From Bacteroidota bacterium (GTDB lineage: Bacteria > Bacteroidota > Bacteroidia > AKYH767-A > 2013-40CM-41-45): 64,000 bases of DNA. The notes under the pieces are model-generated. The model saw only the letters and a program-made list of their open reading frames with translations, had not been told where the DNA came from and searched no databases. Where the stretch lies: positions 124,001 through 188,000 of the forward strand of contig JADKKE010000010.1 of assembly GCA_016720655.1 (NCBI GenBank), written 5' to 3'. Position numbers and translations under genes: made by a program. Of this stretch, positions 1 through 9,029 are shown piece after piece (the first letter of the stretch is position 1; each line of letters starts with the position of its first letter).

Positions 1-481
1 CCAATAAGGTAGAGGTTGGAATGAATTTCAACGAGTCCGGAAGGACTAAAAACTGTATCTACCTGTGGTACATATGGAAATTTTGAAATAAAAAATTACC
101 GGTTGAAGTATAAAACATCAGTGAAGGACAATAACTGGAGCCATACGAAGTTCGAAAAATTAACCATTAAATAATTTCCATTGGACAGCTCCTTGATTAT
201 TTGCCCTTCACCAACACTACCTGTTGTATCATCACGTATAATCGTTACAATATTCCCGTCCAGGTCTGCTTTAATAGCGAAATATTCGTCAGGACCATTA
301 AGGTACCATGCAGTGCCTGTTAAGAGCAACAAGCTGTCACTGGTAAGCTCCATATCATTGATGGTTGCATAATGCCGATTCAGAGCGGAAGAATATCCAT
401 AGGCAAAATCAACCTGCTGTGAAAATGAAATTTGAAGATCAAGCAGCATCAGCAAAAGAACGAGAGAAAATAATTTTTCAT
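1..481 (-). pseudogene. 5' part of a secreted-protein gene, disrupted
   Basis: On the minus strand a readable frame of 119 codons (455 to 96) contains ordinary Bacteroidota secreted-protein sequence (ADLDGNIVTIIRDDTTG, ELSNGNYLMVN). An ATG at 481 is followed by AAAAATTA. Adding one A there would join it in frame to a good signal peptide starting MKKLFSLVLLL and ending ISFSQQ. At 96-98 a TAA stops the frame, but the same frame continues beyond it with plausible sequence (KFPYVPQVDTVFSP) to the window edge. The gene therefore has one probable frameshift and one nonsense codon and is cut by the edge. The repeated 'DLDGNI' style resembles the T9SS protein at 24687. I cannot tell true decay from sequence error. 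Confidence 0.55.
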
Positions 482-837
482 GAGTAAACCGGTTGTATTT
501 CTAAAGGGAACAATGAACCCAACCGTTACTGTTGAATGATGGCCTGTATGTGAGCTCATTCAGAATTGGCAGGGAATCGCTATAAATATAATAAAAAAAA
601 CCTTCTGAGCGGAATGTTGTGTGCTGGCACGTGCGCACGGTTATTCCGCCTCCGGAGGTCGATAGCTCCCCTATCATGACATCACTTCAGGTAGATTTGG
701 ATCAAAAGTGGCTTCGTAAATGGCGGCACTTCACCTCCTCGAAACAGCTGTTTTTGGTTTTAAGGATTTTCAGGGAGTTTTGTATATTTACTAGTACTGT
801 GCCACTTTAACGCACCGCTTGAACTAACTGCTATCAT
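482..837. other. Intergenic region, no gene seen
   Basis: There is no convincing coding frame on either strand. A more GC-rich patch around 610-680 contains a short CCTCCGGAGG palindrome. The region separates two outward-facing damaged genes and presumably holds their promoters, but I see no clear -7 box. Confidence 0.4.
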
Positions 838-1542
838 ATGTCCAGGTACATTCTCTCTATCCTTTTCTATTTTATCCTAAATTTTTTAGTTTGCTCAAAC
901 TCCCGATTCAATTTATTATTTAAGTGCAAAGAATAATATAAATGCGGTCATTTCACCACTTCAATTTAAAACTTTTCATAAAGAAACTAAAAAGCATTTA
1001 AGACTTTTCCATTATATGATAATTCCAACTGGGATTCTCTCAATAAAGCTCAGGCCCCTTTTCGACTAAAAGTCAGAACAAATGGACTCAATTTTTTAAA
1101 TACTCTACGATTTGAATACCCTGCTTCATTTGCCGATTCGGATTCCTGTTTAATCTTGATGGACTTAAATAAAACCAAACTTTGTCTTTATCTTGAAGAA
1201 AATCAAGGTATGCAAGCATACCATCTGGCTGACTATCTGAAACCATATATGCTATTTCAACGCTCTGGTTGGGAATGGCAAGAATTTATTTTATATAATC
1301 CATCCAATAGATACCTTGTTTCGTTTCCGGATTCACCTGTCTTTTTAAATGATTCCTTAATTTATGCTCTAGGCAATTATTATGGTGAAGGCGGATTTCA
1401 ATTTATAAATGTGAACAACAATTCCTTCTTCAGAGTTGATTTTTCAAATTATGAAATACTTGAATGTTACCAAAGGGAATTTTTCTTTTACTTTACATTA
1501 TATAATCGAGATTTAAACTCTAATAAATTTATTACAAATTAA
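838..1542 (+). pseudogene. Putative lipoprotein gene with two frameshifts
   Basis: An ATG at 838 opens a hydrophobic signal sequence (MSRYILSILFYFILNFLVCS) with a Cys that could be lipidated. The frame is lost at CCC around 908-910: removing one C gives NSDSIYYLSAKNN. It is lost again at AAAAA around 1000: adding one A returns to the frame ending KFITN at 1542. The corrected product is about 234 residues of AT-rich, acidic/aromatic sequence (LNKTKLCLYLEEN, GWEWQEFILYNPSNRY). I do not recognise a family. The two compensating one-base indels suggest an intact gene spoiled by consensus errors. Confidence 0.55.
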
Positions 1543-1598
1543 CATTCTTCTCCCAAAATTAAACTCCCTTTGAAAATACTCCTTACGCTTTTATAGCA

Positions 1599-1960
1599 AC
1601 CCGCTGGAGGGTATGACCCCAGTTAAAAGCTAAAAGCTGCGAAGGATTCCAAAGATCCGGCCCGCTGCGAAGGATATGACCCTAGTTAAAAGCTCACAGC
1701 TGCGAAGGATGCTATCGCTGCGAAGGATCTCCAAGATCCTTTGCCCTTAAACTGTGTGATATTCAATTGTCTGAACTGTGATTTCGATGATTTATATGAT
1801 TTCACTGATGTGCATCCATACTATTAGCTGGGATTGAAATAATTGATTCATGTTCATCATTCCTAAAGAAATTTATTCAACACTGATTTCTCAAAATCAA
1901 AATAATCAAAATAATCATCAAAATCATAGTTCAGACAAGGTGCAGTTCAGACAAAAGTGT
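1599..1960. repeat. Dispersed repeat A, copy 1
   Basis: The block begins with several CTGCGAAGGAT units, one forming the small hairpin AAGGATCTCCAAGATCCTT. It continues with a conserved stretch (TTGTCTGAACTGTGATT ... GATTTATATGATTTCACTG ... TAATCAAAATCATAGTTCAGACAA). Closely similar blocks occur at 11247-11490, 19256-19490 and 24236-24365. The whole 1543-2022 gap is occupied by it. Confidence 0.7.
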
Positions 1961-2022
1961 TTCATTAAAATCCCCAGCATTTGTTGGTTGTATCCCAAAA
2001 ATCAATGGTCGAGATTTGGTCC

Positions 2023-2418
2023 ATGATTAAGGAGAAATATAAACATTCAGATTTAACGGCAAAGATTATCGGATGCGCTTTGGAAGTTCACAAGACTTTG
2101 GGAAATGGATTTCAGGAGGTCATCTATCAACGTGCATTGCAAATTGAAATGGCACAACATGGCCTCGCTTTTCAACGTGAATTCGAAATGCCTGTTTTGT
2201 ACAAAGGAGAACAAATCGGAACACGAAGGGTTGATTTTCTTGTGGAAGAAATTATTTCGGTTGAACTCAAAGCACTCACACAATTAGAGCCGGTGCATTT
2301 GGCACAAGCTATTAATTACCTCGAAGCATATAATTTGGAAATCGGGTTGTTGTTGAATTTTGGTGCAACAAGTATGGAAATTAAAAGATTAACAAATGGG
2401 AAATTGCCGGCAATGTGA
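2023..2418 (+). CDS. GxxExxY protein (PDDEXK-like family)
   Basis: The 131-residue product carries the family signature G29-F-Q-E32-V-I-Y35. It also has a PDDEXK-type nuclease core with D71, E81 and K83 (VDFLVEEIISVELKA). The ATG at 2023 was chosen over the upstream TTG at 1981 because family members start just before a KHSDLT-like segment. GxxExxY proteins are common in Bacteroidota and Planctomycetes, and their role is not established. The nuclease fold is known for the family, but activity here is inferred. The gene stands alone between a copy of repeat A and a composite repeat, the usual isolated, repeat-flanked setting. Confidence 0.85.
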   Translation: MIKEKYKHSDLTAKIIGCALEVHKTLGNGFQEVIYQRALQIEMAQHGLAFQREFEMPVLYKGEQIGTRRVDFLVEEIISVELKALTQLEPVHLAQAINYLEAYNLEIGLLLNFGATSMEIKRLTNGKLPAM

Positions 2419-2429
2419 AATCTGTCTTA

Positions 2430-2780
2430 AACGTTTTAATCTCGTGATTAATTTTAATCTCAGTTGAATCAAACAGCGGCATTCAGTGTAATCACAAAAA
2501 TCAACATAATCACAGTTCAGACAAAGGAGAATTACGGTAACACATGTCGTCCCTACGGGACTTCACCCCTTGTGTGCGCTTTGCTACCGACATTTCGTCC
2601 CAAACGGGACTTACTTGTTGTTCAATAAAACCAAGAGATACAACCGTATACAATAGAATAAAATCCCGCTGCGCAGGATATAACCCCACTTAAAAATTAA
2701 TTGCTGCGTAAGATGACGGAAGTTCGGCATCTCCATGCGAAGGATTTACCACACCGCACAAAAACACTTCGCTTGAAGTG
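2430..2780. repeat. Dispersed composite repeat (A' + B), copy 1
   Basis: The left part (TTTTAATCTCGTGATTAATT ... GTTCAGACAAA) matches 9775-9880. The right part carries the twin hairpins CGTCCCTACGGGAC and CGTCCCAAACGGGAC around ACCGACATTTCGTCC, also found at 9897-9965 and 11495-11570. The downstream half is more diverged here. It lies between the GxxExxY gene and the 3' end of the module 1 response regulator. Confidence 0.65.
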
Positions 2781-2801
2781 TATTGGTAAGAAAAACATTC
2801 C

Positions 2802-3442
2802 TCAAACTATCTTCCCCTTAATCGCCTTCGCCACCGCTTCCGATTTTGAATGAACCTGCAACTTCTTGTAAATGTTTTTGATGTGACCGTTTACAGTTTC
2901 AGGGCTGATGAAACAGGATTCTGCAATTAATTTATAGCTCATTCCCTGAACAAGATATTTCACAACTTCTTTCTCCCTGTCTGAAAGGTCAAAATCATTC
3001 ACTGCTTCTGCTGAGGGTTTATGTTGTACCATCTTCAACACTTTTCTGGCTATGCTTGGTGTCATCGGAGAACCGCCTTCATAAACTTCTTTAATCGCGG
3101 CAAGCATTTGAACGGGAGGAGTGCTTTTAGAATATAGCCTTCCGCCCCGTTGCAAATGGATTGAAATATTCTATCGTTGTCATCAAAAATGGTCTCCATC
3201 AGGATTTTCACATCCGGAAAATTTTCTTTCGCGATTTTCACCGCTTCAATGCCGGATATACCGGGCATTTCAATATCCATAAGAATAACATCAGGGTTTG
3301 TTTGCCTGATGTCATTTACAATGTCAGTGCAGTTGGCAAACGCTCCGGCACATTCAAATCCCGAACTGCCATTAATAAGCTGGAACAATCCTTCACGTAA
3401 ACTACGATTATCTTCAAAAATAATTACTCTCAAAGTTTTCAT
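2802..3442 (-). CDS. LuxR/NarL-type response regulator (one frameshift)
   Basis: This is the partner of the histidine kinase encoded 127 nt upstream. The receiver domain has acidic residues in VIIFEDN and the phosphoacceptor D56 (VILMD). The C-terminal LuxR-type helix-turn-helix is LSDREKEVVKYL ... ETVNGHIKNIYKKL. The receiver frame and the HTH frame are split at CTAAAAGC (T4 on the plus strand, 3125-3128). Adding one A gives a normal GYILKSTPPVQML join and a protein of about 213 residues, the usual length. The paralogue at 15583 aligns throughout. I treat the break as a probable sequence error. The likely target is the operator pair in the divergent region 5543-5603. Confidence 0.8.
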
Positions 3443-3569
3443 CTGGCTCTTTAATTTTTTGTTAAAATGGCTGGAAGGAATTATTCACCTGTTTTACTTT
3501 TTGTTAATTGTGTTCAAGAACTCCGTTTCGCCATATTCATTTTTTGGTAAACTTTTGTATAGCGCTATT

Positions 3570-5462
3570 TCATGCTTTAAAAATTAGTTCAAGGTTTGTG
3601 CCGCTTCCTTTTTCTGATTCAATTTTCAATTGCGCTTTCATTTCTTCCGCGCGGTTTTTCATATTGAGCAAGCCGTTACCCTTTGATGTCTGAGCAACAT
3701 CAAATCCGACTCCATTATCCCGGATTGCCAGTTTTATTAATCCGTTTTCATTTGTCAGGGTGATGGATGCGCGTGTGGCTTGCGAATACTTTACAAGATT
3801 GTTGAGCGCTTCTTTAAAAATCAGGTAAAAATTTCTTCTCGATTCCAGAGAAAGTTTTAACTCATTTAAATTTTCATCTGCCTGAAATGTGTGTTCAATA
3901 TTTTTTGCCTTTAGCAAGTTGTACGCAAGCGTACCCATGCGTGAAATGATATTTTCAAATGTGTCATTCTTCGGATTAATCGTCCAGACAATATCACTCA
4001 TCACTTCAATTATTTTTCTTGAAGCATCTCCAATCTGTTCCAGTTCATCAACCACAGCCGGAGATTTTTGTTTGGCCACTTCGCTGTAAACCGAAATACT
4101 GTTTAAGGTTGAGCCGACATCATCGTGAAGGTCGCTTGCAATTCTGTTCCGGATGTTTTGCAGCTTCAATTTATTCGCTATCCTGAAATTGTTATAAACA
4201 AAAAATGAAAGGATCAACAACAAAGCGAGACCACCAATGAAATAATTCTTTATCAGTTTTTGTTTTTTGATTTCTACATCTGCCACAGCCAGTTGTTTTT
4301 CGTTCTCGGCTTTTGTTGCGACTTCTTTTTTATCAAACTCGTAATTCATTTCCAATTGAGTTTGCTTTTTTACCTTCTCTTCGTTGTTGATGCTGTCCCT
4401 GGCAGCTATGTATTGTATATGATATTCATAAGCTTTTTTCCAGTCGCCCTTTTTAGAATAGAGTTCACTAAAATAATTATTATCATCTTTAATTAAATCC
4501 AACGCTTTAATTTCTGTTGCAAGTTTTAATGCACTGTCCAGATATTTATCTGCTTCTGATAATTTATTTTGTTTAATATAAAGCGAGCCAATGTTGCCCA
4601 GAGTTGTTGCTATGCAGTATTTATCTTCTTGTTCTTGAGCTATTTTCAATGTCCTGAAAGCATAGTCAAGAGCTTTTGGATAGTCGGCTTGCTCACCATA
4701 GACAATCCCGATGTTGCCGAGGATCATGGTAATATAATTTTTTGCTCCAAATTCTTCATCCATCTTCAGAGCCCTGAAATAATAGTCGAGTGCTTTGGGA
4801 TAGTCGGCTTGTTTCATATAGATAACCCCGATGTTGCAAAGTGTGGAAGCAATTAAATTATTTAATCCCAATTCTTCTTTCATTTTCAGTGCCTTGAAAT
4901 AATAGTCAAGGGATTTGGCATAGTCCCCTTGCACATCATATACAACCCCAATGTTGCCGAGAATTCCTGCGATTTTATTTTTATCCCCAATTTCTTCTGC
5001 AATTTTCAATGCCGTCAAATAATAGCTCACCGCTTTCGAAAAATCAGCTTGCATTTGATAAACGCTTCCGATGCGCCCAAGTGTTGTTGCTTTTCCTCTC
5101 TTGTCATTTAATTGGTCCCACAAGGCAATAGCTTTGTTGTAATGTTCAAGAGCAAAACTGAATTCTCCTTTCAGAAAATTGAACCAACCCAATTGATTAT
5201 ATGAATTTGCAATGCCTTTTTTCCATTGATTTTTTTCTGCAAGCTGCAATGCTTGTGTGCTAAGCAAGATAGAAGTGTCGGGGTTGATGTTCATCAATTC
5301 CCAGCCGATCGCGTTGAGGTGATTTACTTTGTTCGTATCCTCCTTTGCCGTTTTCAAAACATTCAGCAGCGAATCAATCTTCTGTTGATTCTGCGCCTGA
5401 ACAGAATTAAATAAAACTCCACACAGGAATAAAAGGGAAATCAGACGGAGAAAATATTTCAT
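3570..5462 (-). CDS. TPR-containing sensor histidine kinase (module 1)
   Basis: The 630-residue product has a Sec signal peptide (1-23, ...NSVQAQ). At least seven TPR units of about 40 residues (about 60-345) would lie outside the cytoplasmic membrane, followed by a coiled-coil stretch and one membrane helix (407-426). The kinase core is HisKA_3/HPK7 type, with phosphoacceptor H446 in SDLHDDVGS, N-box N554, G1 DNGVGF (582-587) and G2 GNGLLN. Such kinases pair with LuxR-type regulators, and one lies directly downstream. The promoter at 5521 has a perfect TAnnTTTGC -7 box with an inverted-repeat operator 21 nt upstream, suggesting autoregulation. The signal sensed by the TPR domain is unknown. 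Confidence 0.9.
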   Translation of the reverse strand: MKYFLRLISLLFLCGVLFNSVQAQNQQKIDSLLNVLKTAKEDTNKVNHLNAIGWELMNINPDTSILLSTQALQLAEKNQWKKGIANSYNQLGWFNFLKGEFSFALEHYNKAIALWDQLNDKRGKATTLGRIGSVYQMQADFSKAVSYYLTALKIAEEIGDKNKIAGILGNIGVVYDVQGDYAKSLDYYFKALKMKEELGLNNLIASTLCNIGVIYMKQADYPKALDYYFRALKMDEEFGAKNYITMILGNIGIVYGEQADYPKALDYAFRTLKIAQEQEDKYCIATTLGNIGSLYIKQNKLSEADKYLDSALKLATEIKALDLIKDDNNYFSELYSKKGDWKKAYEYHIQYIAARDSINNEEKVKKQTQLEMNYEFDKKEVATKAENEKQLAVADVEIKKQKLIKNYFIGGLALLLILSFFVYNNFRIANKLKLQNIRNRIASDLHDDVGSTLNSISVYSEVAKQKSPAVVDELEQIGDASRKIIEVMSDIVWTINPKNDTFENIISRMGTLAYNLLKAKNIEHTFQADENLNELKLSLESRRNFYLIFKEALNNLVKYSQATRASITLTNENGLIKLAIRDNGVGFDVAQTSKGNGLLNMKNRAEEMKAQLKIESEKGSGTNLELIFKA

Positions 5463-5512
5463 TTCTTATGCTTCAATTGATTGAGGACTTAAATTTTTGT
5501 AATAATAACACT

Positions 5513-5562
5513 GCAAATGTAAACTGTTCATAATTCCTCTGAAACCCCTTGAACATGGTGTT
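5513..5562 (-). promoter_or_regulatory. Module 1 kinase promoter with operator 1
   Basis: On the minus strand the -7 box TACATTTGC (5521-5513) fits the Bacteroidota consensus TAnnTTTGC exactly. Upstream, after 21 nt, lies an inverted repeat at 5562-5543, read as AACACC-ATGTTCAA-GGGGTT. The half-site AACACC is identical to that of operator 2, 41 bp away centre to centre, which serves the opposite promoter. The position over the -33 region fits activator binding, most simply by the adjacent LuxR-type regulator (inference). Confidence 0.6.
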
Positions 5563-5583
5563 TTGTACTACTTGCATCAGCAA

Positions 5584-5632
5584 AACACCTTGTTTATGGT
5601 ATTGCTCGGCTTTATTGATCGCTTCACCTTTG
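5584..5632 (+). promoter_or_regulatory. Module 1 secreted-protein promoter with operator 2
   Basis: The inverted repeat AACACC-TTGTTTAT-GGTATT (5584-5603) is followed after 21 nt by CACCTTTG (5625-5632), one mismatch from TAnnTTTG. The arrangement is the mirror image of operator 1 for the kinase promoter and matches the module 2 promoters at 15519 and 17271. GGTGTTTTG and CAAAACACC (5557-5589) also form an inverted repeat linking the two operators. Confidence 0.6.
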
Positions 5633-5699
5633 TCCACGTTCAAATAAACAATAATTTATTCTAACATCCAAAGCACTCGGGACTAAAAACCAAAACAAA

Positions 5700-6614
5700 A
5701 TGAAAAAACTACTACTAAAAATGTTTTACGCCTGCCTGTCGGTAGGCAAGGCTTTCCTCATCATGATGATGTTTTCTTTTACTGTTGCAAATGCACAGAT
5801 TATTTACACAGATGTAAATCCGGATTCAACCTTTGTGTTTTATACCCGACACCCTGGCAATGTCTATAAAAACTACAATCTTGATTTAAATAATGATGGG
5901 AATAATGATTACACTTTAACAGCTTCTGCCTCGTCAACTAATACTAATCCATCGTATAATGGTAGGAGGATAATAGCCAGTCCATTAAATGGCAATGCTG
6001 TAAAAGATACTTTGGTTAATTCTGACACTGTTTCAATTCCTTTACAATTTAATGCCCTTATTGACATTAACCTGTCATTAAACCAATCCTGGCAAACATC
6101 GGGATGGAATATTTTGAAAGATACGACTTGGTATTCGTGGCCCGGATCGGGTGTATCGAGTTCTGGGTTATGGAATAATTTATCAGATTATTATTTAGGA
6201 TTAAGACTATTACAATCAGGACAAACTTACTATGGTTGGGTAAGATTACGTGTTGATGTATCAGGTGGTCCTGATTCACTTATTATACAGGATTATGCTT
6301 ACAATTCCATACCCAACCAACCCATCCTTGCCGGACAAACAACTACCACAGGAATAAATGAAAATTCTTTTGCTTCATCAATAAATCTTTTTCCAAATCC
6401 TGCCAACAACCATGTCACCATCACCTTGGGTAGCAGCAACAAAAAAGTTGAAGTAACCATCGCTGACATTACCGGAAAAGTAATTTACTCAACAACGGAA
6501 AGTGAAACGCAAAAAATAGAAGTAAACACGAAAGATTTTGCAGAGGGAATTTATGTTGTACAAATTCAGTCAGCATATTTTATTGGAACGAAAAAACTTG
6601 TCGTGGAAAAATAA
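5700..6614 (+). CDS. T9SS-secreted Ca-loop protein, module family member 1
   Basis: The 304-residue product starts with a signal peptide ending ANAQ, then the family opening IIYTDVNPDS. A DLNNDGNND loop resembles Ca-binding DxNxDG loops. A conserved block follows (YYLGLRLLQSGQTYYGWVRL; DYAYNSIPNQPILAGQ), then a T9SS type A sorting domain (NLFPNPANNHVTI ... GTKKLVVEK). Paralogues are at 6644, 17402 and 18336. It should be exported and attached to, or released from, the cell surface; no enzymatic motif is visible. The signal-peptide coding region holds a palindromic patch (GCCTGCCTGTCGGTAGGC) also seen in two paralogues. It is first in an apparent three-gene operon controlled by operator 2. Confidence 0.85.
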   Translation: MKKLLLKMFYACLSVGKAFLIMMMFSFTVANAQIIYTDVNPDSTFVFYTRHPGNVYKNYNLDLNNDGNNDYTLTASASSTNTNPSYNGRRIIASPLNGNAVKDTLVNSDTVSIPLQFNALIDINLSLNQSWQTSGWNILKDTTWYSWPGSGVSSSGLWNNLSDYYLGLRLLQSGQTYYGWVRLRVDVSGGPDSLIIQDYAYNSIPNQPILAGQTTTTGINENSFASSINLFPNPANNHVTITLGSSNKKVEVTIADITGKVIYSTTESETQKIEVNTKDFAEGIYVVQIQSAYFIGTKKLVVEK

Positions 6615-6643
6615 ATTCAAGTCAAAATTTAAAATTTAACAAA

Positions 6644-7526
6644 ATGAAAAAACAACTACTAAAGAAGTCTTTTGCCTGCCTGCCTGTTGGCATGGCTTTC
6701 ATCGTTACAGTATTGATGTTTTCCGCAAGTGCAAATGCACAAATTGTTTACACAGATGTAATTCCGGATTCAACAATGTATTGTGTAGCCCCAATTGCAC
6801 TTACTAAAAACTATAATCTTGATTTAAATAATGACGCGAGTAATGATTTCATTTTAACATCCCAAGCTTTGAATTTTATGACCGGATTGCCATTTCGGAA
6901 TAGTGTATATGTAAGTCCATTAAATGGCAATGCTGTAATAGATACTTTGGTTAGTTCCGATACTGTTTCAATTCCTTTACAATTAAATGCCGTAATTGAC
7001 AGTAACCTGTTATTACAACAATCCTGGCAAGCATCGGGATTAAATAGTTTGAAAGATACGGCTTATGGTGGATCGGGTCATGGGTTATGGAATAATTTAT
7101 CAGATTATTATTTAGGATTAAGATTATTACAATCAGGACAAACTTACTATGGTTGGGTAAGATTACGTGTCGATGTAACAAGTAATCATGCCTCTGTTAT
7201 TATACAGGATTATGCTTACAATTCCATACCCAACCAAGCCATCCTTGCCGGACAAACAACTACCACAGGAATAATTGAAAATTCTTTTACTTCATCAATA
7301 AATCTTTTTCCCAATCCTGCCAACAACCATGTCACCATCACTTTGGGTAGCAGCAACAAAAGTTGAAGTAACCATCGCTGACATTACAGGAAAATAATTT
7401 ACTCAACAACGGAAGGAAACACAAAAGGTTGAAGTAAGCACGAAAGATTTTACAGAGGGAATTTATGTTGTACAAATTCATTCAGCAGGTTTTATTGGAA
7501 CGAAAAAACTTGTCGTGGAAAAATAA
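6644..7526 (+). CDS. T9SS-secreted Ca-loop protein, module family member 2 (frame broken near 3' end)
   Basis: It begins 29 nt after the previous stop and is a close paralogue of it (IVYTDVIPDS, NLDLNNDASND, the same YLGLRLLQSGQ and DYAYNSIPNQ blocks). The Ca-like loop is weakened: DASN replaces DGNN. The frame runs to 7366 and then breaks at AACAAAAGTTGAAG, where the paralogue has two more A's. At least two further indels follow (near 7394 and 7415) before the sequence returns to a normal sorting-domain end (GTKKLVVEK, stop 7524-7526). A clustered set of indels confined to the sorting domain could be true loss of secretion or poor sequence. Confidence 0.75.
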
Positions 7527-7562
7527 ATTCAAGTCAAACTATTAATAAAAAATCAAAATAAA

Positions 7563-9029
7563 ATGAAAACAAAACTACATATCCAAGGAAGCTTCATCGA
7601 AGTTCGACTCTTCGCATTTCTTTTTTCTCTCTGCATTCTGCTGCCAGCTGTATCCTCCGCTCAGGTTATTTCTGCTGGAAGTTATCATTCTCTCGCTGTT
7701 TGCTCAGATAGCACAGTACGGAGTTGGGGATGGAATAATAATGGGCAACTTGGCGTTGGCACCACTACATCCAGTTCAACTCCAGTGCAAGTGAACTCGC
7801 TCACAGGCATTATCGCCATGGATGGAGGAGGTGTTCCTCCTTTTATGGGCAATTCATCTTCTCATTCTGTTTTCCTGAAGAATGACGGAACGGTCTGGGC
7901 TTGCGGAAAAAATAATTATGGGCAACTTGGCGATGGCACCACTACACCCAGTTCGACTCCAGTGCAGGTAAACTCGCTCTCAGGCATTATCGCTGTGGCA
8001 TGCGGATTTTTTCATTCCCTATTTATAAAGAATGACAGTACGGTTTGGGCTTGCGGACGGAATTTCATTGGACAACTTGGCGATGGCACTACAACCAACA
8101 GAAGCACTCCTGTGCAGGTGAGCGGTCTCACAGGCATTACTTCGGTAGCAAGCGGAGGAAACCATTCCCTTTTTCTGAAGAATGACGGAACGGTTTGGGC
8201 TTGCGGACAAAATTTATATGGGGCACTTGGCGTTGGTGACACCATTGACAGACTTACTCCTGTGCAGGTAAACTCGCTCACAAGCATTATCGCAGTGGCA
8301 GGTGGAGGCAGTCATTCCCTTTTTCTAAAGAATGACGGAACGGTTTGGGCATGTGGATCGAATTACTTGGGTCAACTTGGCGATAGTACCACCACCGACA
8401 GAAGCACTCCAGTGCAGGTGAACTCGCTCACAGGCATTATCGCAGTGGCAAGTGGAGGCAGTCATTCCCTTTTTCTGAAGAATGACGGAACGGTTTGGGC
8501 TTGCGGATTGAATACTTCCGGACAACTTGGCGATGGCACCACTACATCCAGTTCGACTCCAGTGCAGGTGAACTCGCTGATGGGCATTACTGCTATGGCA
8601 GCAGGATATTTGTTTTCCCTTTTTCTGAAGAATGACGAAACAGTTTGGGCTTGCGGAAGAAATGTGGAAGGGCAATTGGGTAATGGTACTTCTGATAACA
8701 ATCCTCACCCGACTCCCGTGCAGGTTACAGGTCTTTGTCCAATGATTACTGCAATTACAGAAACGAAGCAAGAAGATGGGTTTCAGATTTATCCTAACCC
8801 AACCACAGGTCAATTCACAATCAACTTAGGAAGTAACAACAGAAATGTTGTGGTCACCATCACAGACCTTACAGGAAAAATAATTTACTCAACAACAGCA
8901 AGTGATCCCGATAGCTATCGGGAACAAAAGATAGAAGTAAACATCCAAGATTTTGCAACCGGAATTTATGTTGTGCAAATTCAAACAGCAGATTTTATGG
9001 GAACGAAAAAACTTGTCGTGGAAAAATAA
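7563..9029 (+). CDS. T9SS-secreted RCC1-type seven-bladed beta-propeller
   Basis: The 488-residue product has a signal peptide (to about residue 35, VSSAQV). Seven consecutive RCC1-like units of about 50 residues follow (HSLFLKNDGTVWACG...GQLGDGTTT...TPVQVNSL), exactly one propeller. A T9SS type A domain (QIYPNPTTGQFTI ... GTKKLVVEK) ends the protein. RCC1 propellers are protein-interaction scaffolds; a role in surface binding is inferred. The start is 36 nt after member 2, so it is probably in the same operon. The repeats are near identical at DNA level, suggesting recent expansion. Within the sorting domain a DPDSYR insertion is encoded by a perfect palindrome (see 8906). Confidence 0.88.
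   Translation: MKTKLHIQGSFIEVRLFAFLFSLCILLPAVSSAQVISAGSYHSLAVCSDSTVRSWGWNNNGQLGVGTTTSSSTPVQVNSLTGIIAMDGGGVPPFMGNSSSHSVFLKNDGTVWACGKNNYGQLGDGTTTPSSTPVQVNSLSGIIAVACGFFHSLFIKNDSTVWACGRNFIGQLGDGTTTNRSTPVQVSGLTGITSVASGGNHSLFLKNDGTVWACGQNLYGALGVGDTIDRLTPVQVNSLTSIIAVAGGGSHSLFLKNDGTVWACGSNYLGQLGDSTTTDRSTPVQVNSLTGIIAVASGGSHSLFLKNDGTVWACGLNTSGQLGDGTTTSSSTPVQVNSLMGITAMAAGYLFSLFLKNDETVWACGRNVEGQLGNGTSDNNPHPTPVQVTGLCPMITAITETKQEDGFQIYPNPTTGQFTINLGSNNRNVVVTITDLTGKIIYSTTASDPDSYREQKIEVNIQDFATGIYVVQIQTADFMGTKKLVVEK
8906..8923. repeat. 18-bp perfect palindrome inserted in a coding sequence
   Basis: TCCCGATAGCTATCGGGA is self-complementary over 18 bp. It lies in frame in the RCC1 gene, where the paralogous sorting domains read STTESETQKIEVN. 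Here the sequence reads STTASDPDSYREQKIEVN, so the palindrome adds about six residues in a variable loop. Confidence 0.75.

Noticed and set aside
3177..3587. 136-codon plus-strand frame opposite the module 1 regulator
   Set aside because: Shadow frame; the regulator on the minus strand aligns with its paralogue.
8012..8813. Minus-strand frames of 91 and 162 codons
   Set aside because: They are antisense shadows of the RCC1 repeats; the plus-strand protein is complete with signal and sorting domain.
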